Shown: positions 8,842-16,663 of the stretch, in pieces | How positions within the stretch are numbered: position 1 is the first letter of the stretch | Layout: the number at the start of each line of letters is the position of its first letter | Assembly: GCA_001969505.1 (NCBI GenBank) | Contig: LSSK01000765.1 | Span: forward strand, 1-16,663 | Origin: Zancudomyces culisetae | Lineage: Eukaryota > Kickxellomycota > Harpellomycetes > Harpellales > Legeriomycetaceae | Direction: 5' to 3' | DNA length: 16,663 nucleotides | Notes under the pieces: generated by a model | What the model was told of the DNA's origin: nothing | What the model saw: the letters and a program-made list of their open reading frames with translations, nothing else | The model's database searches: none | Position numbers and translations under genes: made by a program

Positions 8842-9068
8842 TACACGAAAAAAAAGCAGTTCCAGGAGTTTAACTTTTTTTTTGAATAAAAAAGTGTAAC
8901 AAGAAGTTTTCAAACGAGAAAGGCCTATCAAGAATCTAACTAACCCCAAGAAAGATAGATAGTACATCAACCAACGCTGGTTCAAAAGAATATTAAAAAA
9001 AGAGCAAATAAAATAGAGAACAAAATATAAAACAAAAAAAAACGCATAGGATCATACGAAAATAAGAT

Positions 9069-11966
9069 ATGATATTAAAAGGAATATTACTAAAAATACT
9101 GCTAATAATAAACGCGTATGCAGCAAAAAACCAAACAATAGATTCTAGCTCCTCTGGTGTTGAGGATCGCGGGCTAAGAATAATAAATGGATTGTTGGCT
9201 AGCAGCAACGAGTTTCCTTTCATAGTTTCTTTGCTTATAGAATACCAAGGTGTGTCTTATACTTGTGCTGGGTCAATTATTAGTGAGAAATATGTACTTT
9301 CGGCGGCACATTGTATGTATCCTAGTACACAGCCAGTAGATCCAAGTCAACTACGGATAGGCTATGGAAATTCCGATAGAAACAAGCAGATATACGTACC
9401 TGTTTCAAAAATAAATATTAACCCAGGGTATAGCCCAACAAATCCGGATGTTGTCAACGATATTGTTGTATTGGAGTTAGGACGGAATCTGATTTTGACA
9501 CCTGGTATTGCAGAGCCTGTAAAAATCGGCCCAGCGATGCCACCACAAGGTAGTACATTGAATGGTGCTGGTTGGGGGACTATTTCCACATCGCTCGCCT
9601 CTACTGCTGTTGCGGAATTGCGAAAAGTAAATCTCATGGTTGGTGATGTAGATTATTGCAGAGTGGTAAACAACAACTATATAGAGAATGGAATGTTGAT
9701 ATGTACAAATACAAAGCCGAACGGCGTGGATACATGTTATGGCGACTCTGGTGGGCCGCTCTTTGGAAAAAATCAAAATGATGATTTTGTGCTTTTAGGT
9801 CTTCTAAGCTATGGTGACAACCCAAGCCATCCGGATCAGCCAATATGCGGAGATCCGACTGGCGTTGCATTTTATTCAAGACCTATATATTTTATGGATT
9901 TTATAGTCAGCGTAACCGGATTGAATGCAAACACCATTGTAGATACAGGAGAAACAACAATCATGGCAAATTCATTGGTGGATAGTTCTGGTCAAATACA
10001 AAACTTTGCTGTTTCTTCACAATTGGCGGGTGGACTCCCCGGCTCGGCTATAGTAAGCCAAAACTCATTGCCAACTCTTGTTCCAGTAGCTATCCAAAAT
10101 GTTCCCCTAGCACCAGAGGCATCCCTACAACCAGCAGTTACATTAGCACAAGCAGGAGCAATACCAACAATTGTAGCTGTGCAGCAAAATGTTGGCCAGG
10201 GTTTATATTCTGTGCCTGTCGCCTTACCGGTGCAAACACAGTCGTTTTTGGCTCCAGTATCACAAACTCAGCCTATTCTTATTGTCCCCGTATCTGAACT
10301 GCAAGTACCCACTACTCCTGTTATAACGATTCAACAAGCACAGCCAGTGGTAGTATCGACGGCATTCCAAATTATCCAGGCTCCTCAGCCTTTAACAACA
10401 GCGTTAGCAGGAGTGTTGACATTGGCCCAGACACTTGCACCTGTACCTCTATCAATACAACCCCTTTCAATAAACATAGTTACAGACGCTATAGCACTCG
10501 CTAATCCAGTGCCTTCTGCAACAGTTTTGCCAACCAACGTTTATTCAGCGGTGCCAGCAACACCGCCAGCGATAATTGCAACAGCGCCTGCACCGCAACC
10601 TACGACCATAATTCAACCCCAAGCTATTACAGTTCAGGTACAACCACCAGTATATAAAAGCACACAACCATTTATTAATACAGTTCCACAAATCGTATTT
10701 ACGACGCTTACAATATTCCCTAGCCCATCGAATATCTTTACTGCCAACCCTTCTGCACAATGTTCGCAGCAGCAAACCTTACTACCACAATTTACTACGT
10801 TCCTGCCCCCAGCGACACATACTTATCTCAATGTAATCCCCAGACCCATACCTGGACCAACGGCAGTTGCTCCTCCTGTGGTGTCATATTTCAAGAGTGT
10901 AACACCCACAAATGTATCTGTAACTCAGTCACTCCCCATCATAATAACAACAACTATTTTCTCGATCCAGCCATCTATACCATTAGTTACCTCAAAGATA
11001 TCATATCAAAGTATGACAATACCACAGCCTCAGCCTCAGCCTCAGCCTCAACCTCAGCCTCAACCTCAACCCCAACAAACTACTATCATTATTTCAGGAA
11101 CCCTGCCACCTCAGGTCACAAATTTACCATTGTCTGCAGTATGTTCAACCCAAGTTCCGATCACTACAATAACTCTTGCAACATACAGATCACAAAATCC
11201 AATTGTACAGCCACCTGTAGCATCTATATACTCTAACATCATTGTAAACCCCGCAAAAACACCCTTCCAATACCAGCAAAATGTCATACCACCAAGTCCG
11301 ATTGTATTTGGCATTAATGTGAATTTAAGCAGCAGTTCACCCATTCCACTGATTACACAACCCTCATTCAATACACCACCTCCATTTATCATTACACCCA
11401 CACCCACACCCACACCTTCACCTTCACCTTTCGTACCTTCAAGTACACCACCACAACCACCCAACTTACAACCAAGCACTGTAATGATCCCTACCTCCAT
11501 GGCTCCACCCGTTAATTTACTTACAACTCCTAATCCTGCTGCAACAGGATCCTCACCGCCCTTATTCATCGAGCTTTCTTCTGCACCGCCTGCTGCGGCT
11601 CCCTTTGGTAAAAGATTTTTGCGTGTGGATAACCAAAATAATATTTCAGAAACGCCAGTAGCTCCATCAGGTGATTACAGAAACTCTATTAAAAAAGATA
11701 AAAAATTAAATGATTTAATTGACGAAGTGGTAAAAAGACTACGATACCTAGATGGTGAAGATCAATCAACATATTCCAACCCACCAACTACCAAAAGTTT
11801 TGAATCTTTACCTGATCAAACAGTTAAAAGCACTACTCATGTAGTTGTTTTATCAAAGATTGAACCAACCAATCTTATCTACTCAAAAAATCTAAATCAA
11901 AGGGTCCGCGAAAATGTATTTAAGACAATCAGAATACAGCAGACTAGGTTAAGTGTAGCAGCTTGA
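9069..11966 (+). CDS. Secreted trypsin-like serine protease 2 with very long Pro/Gln-rich tail
   Basis: This is an intronless 965-residue frame; the codon before the ATG is an in-frame TAA. The signal peptide spans about 1-19 (hydrophobic LLKILLIINAYAA), the pro-region 20-37, with activation at R37 before IING. The S1 domain (38 to about 284) carries H81, D131 and S227, with D221 at position 189 and disulphides C66-C82, C197-C212 and C223-C260. By eye it is roughly half identical to protease 1, including CTNT, VDTCYGDSGGP and the long 217-220 loop. Position 226 is Ala (A267) where protease 1 and standard trypsins have Gly, which should narrow the S1 pocket. Residues 272-847 are rich in Pro, Gln, Thr, Val and Ile; 272-529 contain no Lys or Arg at all. 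K848-R849 precedes a basic 116-residue C-terminal segment. No membrane anchor is seen. The tail is longer than, and not alignable by eye with, that of protease 1. Confidence 0.93.
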   Translation: MILKGILLKILLIINAYAAKNQTIDSSSSGVEDRGLRIINGLLASSNEFPFIVSLLIEYQGVSYTCAGSIISEKYVLSAAHCMYPSTQPVDPSQLRIGYGNSDRNKQIYVPVSKININPGYSPTNPDVVNDIVVLELGRNLILTPGIAEPVKIGPAMPPQGSTLNGAGWGTISTSLASTAVAELRKVNLMVGDVDYCRVVNNNYIENGMLICTNTKPNGVDTCYGDSGGPLFGKNQNDDFVLLGLLSYGDNPSHPDQPICGDPTGVAFYSRPIYFMDFIVSVTGLNANTIVDTGETTIMANSLVDSSGQIQNFAVSSQLAGGLPGSAIVSQNSLPTLVPVAIQNVPLAPEASLQPAVTLAQAGAIPTIVAVQQNVGQGLYSVPVALPVQTQSFLAPVSQTQPILIVPVSELQVPTTPVITIQQAQPVVVSTAFQIIQAPQPLTTALAGVLTLAQTLAPVPLSIQPLSINIVTDAIALANPVPSATVLPTNVYSAVPATPPAIIATAPAPQPTTIIQPQAITVQVQPPVYKSTQPFINTVPQIVFTTLTIFPSPSNIFTANPSAQCSQQQTLLPQFTTFLPPATHTYLNVIPRPIPGPTAVAPPVVSYFKSVTPTNVSVTQSLPIIITTTIFSIQPSIPLVTSKISYQSMTIPQPQPQPQPQPQPQPQPQQTTIIISGTLPPQVTNLPLSAVCSTQVPITTITLATYRSQNPIVQPPVASIYSNIIVNPAKTPFQYQQNVIPPSPIVFGINVNLSSSSPIPLITQPSFNTPPPFIITPTPTPTPSPSPFVPSSTPPQPPNLQPSTVMIPTSMAPPVNLLTTPNPAATGSSPPLFIELSSAPPAAAPFGKRFLRVDNQNNISETPVAPSGDYRNSIKKDKKLNDLIDEVVKRLRYLDGEDQSTYSNPPTTKSFESLPDQTVKSTTHVVVLSKIEPTNLIYSKNLNQRVRENVFKTIRIQQTRLSVAA
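11022..11075 (+). repeat. In-frame Pro-Gln dipeptide microsatellite
   Basis: Nine consecutive CCN-CAR pairs encode nine Pro-Gln dipeptides from residue 652 in the protease 2 tail, followed by one more Gln. The repeat unit is CCTCAG/CCTCAA. Its near-perfect DNA repetition suggests recent slippage and possible length polymorphism between isolates. Confidence 0.9.
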
Positions 11967-12257
11967 ATAATCACTAATTGGAGTTGCTTTTTTTTTCTTT
12001 TCAAAAAGTTGTAGATTATGATTTTTGCATAGCCTGTTCTCTTTTTTTTTTCTTTCTTCCTAGGTCTCATGTATGACAACAGAAGTTATGATACGGCTTA
12101 CTTGGTATGGTCGGCTCTTTTCATTTTTGAATTGGTTATATATCGGTTTTTTACATAATATATTCGTCACCTTTAATAATATTAAAATGCTACAATCACT
12201 TGTTACACAGAGAGTAGACATCTCTTCCAGTCCACTTGAAATACTCATTCGGAGGAA

Positions 12258-12282
12258 GGGAAGCAGGGGGGGACGGGGGTGG
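12258..12282 (+). other. G-quadruplex-type tract, plus strand
   Basis: Runs of 3, 7, 5 and 2 G are separated by loops of 5, 2 and 1 bases. Because the run of seven can supply two G-triplets, the tract meets the G3+N1-7 fourfold rule. It stands out sharply in an A+T-rich spacer. Confidence 0.6.
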
Positions 12283-12513
12283 AAGAATATATATATTTTT
12301 TAGAAACCCACATACCCCATTACATATAAAGTCTGGAAAGTAGGAGAAAGAGAGAGAGGTGTTGATATAGACATATGCCAACACTATTAACTGATTTATT
12401 AGCACTATTGTTTGGGTAATTAGGTTGGATGAGTACCTGACGTTGAAGCACAACTTTGTTTCAAGGAAATCTATATGAATGACTAATTTAAAGTGCAGGA
12501 ATAGATAGATGGT

Positions 12514-12544
12514 ATGTGATATGTGATATGTGATATGTGATATG
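12514..12544 (+). repeat. Heptamer microsatellite (ATGTGAT)n
   Basis: Four perfect copies of ATGTGAT plus a partial ATG lie head to tail. The array is perfect, implying recent expansion. It lies between the two quadruplex-type tracts. Confidence 0.9.
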
Positions 12545-12591
12545 AATTGGTTTTCAATATTTGGTCCAGTATTCCGCATCTGCTTATTTCT

Positions 12592-12614
12592 CCCTCCCTC
12601 ACCCTTTCCCTCCC
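12592..12614 (-). other. G-quadruplex-type tract, minus strand
   Basis: Five C-triplets on the plus strand at 12592, 12596, 12602, 12608 and 12612 are separated by loops of 1, 3, 3 and 1 bases. The minus strand therefore has a textbook short-loop quadruplex motif with one spare G-triplet. Confidence 0.65.
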
Positions 12615-13260
12615 AACACATCATTTTCCTTTCCCCTATTTCCAGATACTTGTAATCACACATTTGTAAGAGCCAATTTTATTTCCTATTTTCGCAACCC
12701 GGTTCAGCAAATAATAATGGTGTTTTATCCTACACGATTCTATTTGGCTCAAATCATAAATATTGTGTAACAAATCTTCATTTCCAACAAATCTTTATTT
12801 CCCAGTCGATTTTGAAACACAATTATCGATAAGATTTAATTGCTGTTTTTCTTATACCAACCATTAGCGTAAAAGATAAATGCCCGAAAAATATACATAA
12901 AAAAAACTGATTTGTAATTCCAGTTCTCTTGCTCCCCTTAACCCCCTAAACCTGTGATTAACGCTTTGATGTTCGGTATCTTGAAATAAAATGTTCACTA
13001 ACTTTAACTCGGAAACAGTACTGCACAAGTCTCGAAACTCGTTAAAATTTGCAAGCAAAAATAGCAACAGAAAATCTGGAATTCAAAAGCTTAACTTGTG
13101 CAAATGATCCCACAAATCTAAATCTTTTTGAATTAAAATAAAATTTTTTTATCTGGTAAAGAAATTACAGTTTTTACTACCTTTAATACCTTTAATATTT
13201 CAGTATTTCACTACTTTTTAAACTACCAGTCAAACTATAACATTAAAAAAAAGACCAAAA

Positions 13261-15997
13261 ATGAGAAATATTTATTTGAATTGCGTTAAAAGAACGGAAC
13301 CAGTGATCCGCAACCCAAACTTTGCTAGAAGCGCTAAGGCAGGTGCAAGACTTGGATTCGTAACTCAAAAATGCAACATCCATTCCGTCAGAAATGTTAC
13401 TGCCTTTTCCAAATCTGGCGCAGATTCACTAAGAGATGATTTTTGTACTAAACTCCGTGGATTGGGAGCTAAGAATATACAAAGCAGAATGATGGGCCAT
13501 GTCGTTTCACAAAGAGATAGTCGTTTCAAAAAGCTTGGAAAGGAGGACTTGGACTACTTCAAAAGCGTACTTTCTGAATCAAGAGTGTTGGTATCCAAAG
13601 AAATGGGTGGAAACGCTGATCCAACTGAACTTGATACCTTCAACACTGATTGGTTATCAAAATATGTAGGTCACTCACAAGTCGTCCTTTTCCCTACAAG
13701 TGCCCAAGAGGTTAGCAAAGTCCTCAAATACTGTAACGAGAACACGTAAGAATCCTTTTTTCACCTTACCATTATGCCTCTCTGTTATAGAGGTGCTGTT
13801 TTTCCATTAAAGGGCAGATCTTATGGTATAAAAGAAACTCTTAAGCACTGAATTATATTATAACTCGCATAAATGCTCATAGAATTGCTGTATGTGTTCA
13901 AGGAGGAAACACCGGGCTAGTTGGTAAGTTATCACAAACTTCCATTCGGTTTATTGAGCGATTTTATCTTTTTACCCCACCAAAACCTGTGCTTTTTCTT
14001 TTTTTTTTCTGACAGAAATGGTTTTTGTGGCCAAGTACAACCCCAAAAACCGTCAAAAAATCTTAAGCAAAAAATAATAGGGATTATTAAATGACGCACA
14101 AAAGAAACCAAAGCTGAAACTGAATTTATTAAATTCAAAAATTAGGTGGCAGTGTCCCTGTATTCGACGAAGTAGTACTAAGCCTATCCAAGATGGATAA
14201 GGTGCGAAGTCTTGACAAGGATTCAGGAGCATTAGTATGTGATGCAGGATGTATCCTTGAGTCCTTAGATGACTACGTAGGTGAATTTGGGTTTACTATG
14301 CCAATAGATCTAGGAGCTAAAGGAAGGTATGTCATGGTTTAATCCCAAAAAAGTTCATACTTTTATATTACTCTGAAAAATAAATCTTTAATTGTTTGGG
14401 CTATAACAGGCATTAATTTAATTGAATTTATACAAACACTAAAAAAACAGTTGCCACATTGGAGGGAATGTATCGACAAATGCTGGAGGTATCAGATACT
14501 TGAGATATGGAAGTCTTCACGGTTCAGTCTTGGGATTGGAAGTTGTAAGTGTCAAAAACATAAATTATATATCATAAGGCTATTTTATCTTTTATTAACT
14601 GATTTTTGTAAAATAAAATACAGGTTTTGCCTGATGGAACAATTATCAATAACCTGTCCACACTAAGAAAAGACAGTACTGGGTACGACATTAAACAACT
14701 ATTTGTTGGTGCTGAGGGAACAATTGGTGTGGTAACAGGCGTTTCTATCGCGACTGCCCGTAGACCAACTGTAAGACGATTAAAATTTGTATTTTTGAAT
14801 TCTTGTCAACACCCATAGATGTTAACAGCTAATTGACGTGAATAACTTTTAATAGTCGGTAAATGTTGCTGTTCTGGGAGTCAATAGTTATCAAGATGTA
14901 AAGAACACATACATACAATCAAGAAAAGATTTGTGTGAAATTTTGTCAGGTAAGATTAAGATATTTGAACATGTCTCCCTCGCTTAACGAGAAAAGTAAA
15001 ATTTGAGTAGTTCCATTACCTATTGGTAGCAATCTGAATGTTCGATACCATGTTGTTACTAAAAAAATATTTTGAAACATAGCATTTGAATTCTGGGATG
15101 CGCGTTGCATGGATACAGTGCTTACCGGGTTTAATACCAGCAACCCGCTAAGTGGCGATTATCCCTTCTATGTGTTGATTGAGACTAGTGGCTCCAATGA
15201 CGAACACGATGAAGCGGTAGGTATTTTTTTTTGATTTGGTTACTTTTTTGTAATCTTTCACTAGTATATCCAACTAAATTATCATATATCTAACTCAACT
15301 ATACTTGTCTTATAGAAACTAACGGAGTTCTTAGAAAAAACCATGGAAAACGGACTTGTTCAAGATGGTACTTTGGCTCAAGGAAAAACACAGGTAAATT
15401 TTTCCTATTATTTTTTCTTTTTTTTTGTAGGAAAAAAATGAATCAATTGGTTATTTATGTAGTTTTCTTTGGCCCTAAAAAACCTATGCTCACCTGTACT
15501 AATTTCCCACAAAAAAAATATAGATATCAAAGATGTGGTCACTGAGAGAGGGGATCCCTACTGTGCTAGCTCAAACTGGTGCTACTTACAAATATGACAT
15601 ATCTATCCCCATAAACCAACTTTATGATATCGTGCATGATACTGAAGTCAGACTGGAGAACGCAGGTATCTACAAAAAAGACGCTGCACCCTCAGAAAAT
15701 TACCCAGTTAAATCTGTAAATGGATATGGGCATATTGGAGACGGAAATCTACATTTGAATATTGTAGCGGATAAGTTTGATGACAAAATTACCGATCTTT
15801 TGGAGCCATTTGTCTATGAATGGGTTGAAAATGTAGCCGGCTCTGTATCTGCGGAACACGGATTGGGCATTATGAAGCCTGAGTGCTTAAAATACACAAA
15901 GAATGATCAAATTGTTAGTGTTATGCGAAATATAAAGAACATGTTTGATCCTAACGGTATAATGAACCCATACAAATATCTCCCAGAAAACAAATAA
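13261..15997 (+). CDS. DLD2: Mitochondrial D-2-hydroxyglutarate/D-lactate dehydrogenase (Dld2/D2HGDH family)
   Basis: Nine exons join in frame: 13261-13745, 13883-13923, 14146-14326, 14451-14544, 14624-14770, 14856-14949, 15083-15216, 15316-15393 and 15524-15997. They encode 575 residues. The first ~50 residues are basic with almost no acidic residues, a typical mitochondrial presequence. An FAD-binding (PCMH-type) domain follows with [13 protein letters not shown] (168-180), [11 protein letters not shown] and the [12 protein letters not shown] region. The C-terminal FAD-oxidase domain contains R426 and K441, matching substrate-binding residues of human D2HGDH, and H488, H495 and E529 with the spacing (7 and 34) of its zinc ligands. 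It ends [11 protein letters not shown]. The enzyme oxidises D-2-hydroxyglutarate (and in some fungi D-lactate) to the keto acid using FAD. Sequence alone does not settle which substrate dominates. Introns are 79-222 bp; intron 2 is the longest and carries an unused-looking strong acceptor. Confidence 0.94.
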
Positions 15998-16246
15998 TAC
16001 GTCCCGGCTTTACTTGGATTTGATCTATCCTAGTTTAGTTTCATTTACCTCCTTTTTATTTCTTTTTATTTACTTTCCCACTTTCAAAACTAAAACTAAA
16101 TATTAGTAATAATAATTAATCACAATACAGAATGGTATTTAATATCTGAATGTGGGACAAACTACATGTACCCTCCATGTTAAACTTAATGGTAATAAAA
16201 GTACGGTTGTGTTTGGTTTAGGTGTTATGCAAACAAAACTCCTGAG

Positions 16247-16663
16247 TTTTTTTTTTATGGTAGAAAAAAGAATTTATTTAGAAGATAAACAGTTCCTAAA
16301 AAAAATAAAAACAATCTATAATCTAAACTCATCCTATTCCCCTTCGACTCTCTAGATTTTTTTTTTTTTTGGTAGAAAAAAAATTTATTTAGAAAATAAA
16401 AAGTTCCTAAAAATAAAAACAATCTATATTCTAAACTCATCCTATTCCCCTTCGACTCTCTAGAGTCTCCGTACCCGATGGGCATTGGTTCAAGGGGAGT
16501 GGGACTACACTAATGTCTTTCAACACTAGGTAGCGAGGTAAAAAGGTCTCGTTAAGAAACCGGGCTGTGGAAACCACTGCTCTAACGCAAGTGGCGTTTG
16601 GATCCCGAAGAATCCCAGGTAGTTTGAGCTTTAACTCCTCCCCCAGGAGTTTACCCACGATTT
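16247..16663 (-). mobile_element. 3' end of a probable poly(A)-type retroelement, continuing beyond the window
   Basis: Read on the minus strand from the right edge, a less A+T-rich frame is open from the edge to a TGA at 16439-16437, at least 73 codons. Its end includes NQCPSGTETLESRRGIG. After it comes an A+T-rich 3' UTR with AATAAA and then a run of 14 A (16370-16357). A second copy of the UTR follows with its own run of 10 A (16256-16247). Contrasting base composition, terminal poly(A) and tandem 3' ends fit a non-LTR retrotransposon. I do not recognise the protein fragment, so class is inferred; no reverse transcriptase motif is within view. Confidence 0.45.
16259..16464 (-). repeat. Tandem duplication of ~95 bp, each copy with a poly(A) run
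   Basis: Copy A is 16259-16356 and copy B is 16371-16464. Both begin (plus strand) with GGTAGAAAAA and end with CCTTCGACTCTCTAGA, and differ by a handful of substitutions and small A-run indels. Each is preceded on the plus strand by a T run (10 and 14 bases). The stop codon of the minus-strand frame lies inside copy B. Confidence 0.9.

Larger units (their letters stand above)
7532..9068. other. Spacer between the tandem proteases
   Basis: This 1.54 kb stretch holds the 3' flank of protease 1 and the promoter of protease 2. Two long T runs lie at about 7570-7594. A less A+T-biased patch at about 8161-8360 has no identified content. On the minus strand a single frame is open from 8985 to 8401 apart from one TAA (see findings). 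A plus-strand frame of 45 codons at 8560-8697 has a good initiation context but a T-run-derived Phe-rich end and is not called. Confidence 0.5.
11967..13260. other. Spacer between protease 2 and the dehydrogenase gene
   Basis: This 1.29 kb stretch contains T-rich sequence after the protease stop, a G-rich tract at 12258-12282, a heptamer microsatellite at 12514-12544, a C-rich tract at 12592-12614 and a short telomere-repeat-like string at 12933-12953. A 155-codon minus-strand frame (12663-12196) runs through these repeats and looks like a by-product of them. No RNA gene was recognised. Confidence 0.5.

Noticed and set aside
11111-11569. 152-codon minus-strand frame opposite the protease 2 tail
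   Set aside because: It is the antisense of Pro/Thr/Gln codons, which naturally gives Gly/Val-rich stop-free frames; the sense frame is clearly the gene.
12196-12663. 155-codon minus-strand open frame
   Set aside because: It runs through the heptamer microsatellite and both quadruplex-type tracts, which lack stops by composition. The peptide is repetitive there (HITYHISH, PPPSPPASLPP) and lacks any family signature.
12864-13067. 67-codon minus-strand frame ahead of the dehydrogenase
   Set aside because: It has no ATG near its beginning and no neighbouring exon, and it crosses the telomere-like string. Composition is protein-like but evidence is insufficient.
16085-16100. AAAACT-type repeat as a second copy of the left-end retroposon remnant
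   Set aside because: The GC-rich block that defines the left copy is absent here, so the short repeat alone is likely a coincidence of A+T-rich sequence.
16255-16485. 76-codon minus-strand frame with an internally repeated peptide
   Set aside because: The repetition only reflects the duplicated ~95-bp 3' UTR unit; the lysine runs are the poly(A) run in translation.
1-16663. CRISPR arrays, operons, Shine-Dalgarno sites, rRNA and tRNA genes
   Set aside because: Spliced genes and AATAAA-type 3' ends mark this as eukaryotic nuclear DNA; no direct-repeat/spacer array or structural RNA was found.

Overview
The window looks like nuclear DNA of a filamentous, early-diverging (zygomycete-type) fungus. 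The evidence is strongly A+T-rich spacers, short spliceosomal introns (79-222 bp, GTAAG/GTATG donors, TAG/CAG acceptors), fungal-type metabolic genes and two secreted trypsin-family proteases. Trypsins of this kind are patchy in fungi but known from insect- and invertebrate-associated Zoopagomycota. A Harpellales-like gut fungus such as Smittium would fit, but that is inference; the sequence itself does not name the species.

Left part (1-4000): the 3' end, or all, of a small three-segment membrane protein (+) converges on a three-exon oxalyl-CoA-synthetase-like gene of the Pcs60/AAE3 family (-, 540 aa). An intronless cyclophilin A (-, 166 aa) follows. The convergent spacer holds a short GC-rich island with a hexameric simple-repeat tail that looks like a retroposon remnant.

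Central part (4000-12000): two tandem, same-strand, intronless secreted trypsin paralogues (751 and 965 aa). Each has a signal peptide, a short pro-region, a complete S1 catalytic domain with Asp at the S1-pocket base, a very long Pro/Ser/Thr/Gln-rich tail almost free of Lys and Arg, a Lys-Arg dibasic site, and a basic C-terminal segment. The catalytic domains are clearly homologous, but the tails are not alignable by eye. Both upstream regions carry repeated TGTAAATA motifs.

Right part (12000-16663): a spacer with two oppositely oriented G-quadruplex-type tracts and a heptamer microsatellite, then a nine-exon mitochondrial D-2-hydroxyglutarate/D-lactate dehydrogenase (+, 575 aa). At the right edge lies the 3' end of what is probably a minus-strand poly(A)-type retroelement. 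Its last ~95 bp occur twice in tandem, each copy followed by its own poly(A) run.

How the genes relate: PCS60 (oxalate/acyl activation), DLD2-like (2-hydroxy acid oxidation) and cyclophilin are unlinked housekeeping functions. The protease pair is the accessory module and the most distinctive content. I found no multi-gene defence or biosynthetic system and no tRNA or rRNA genes.
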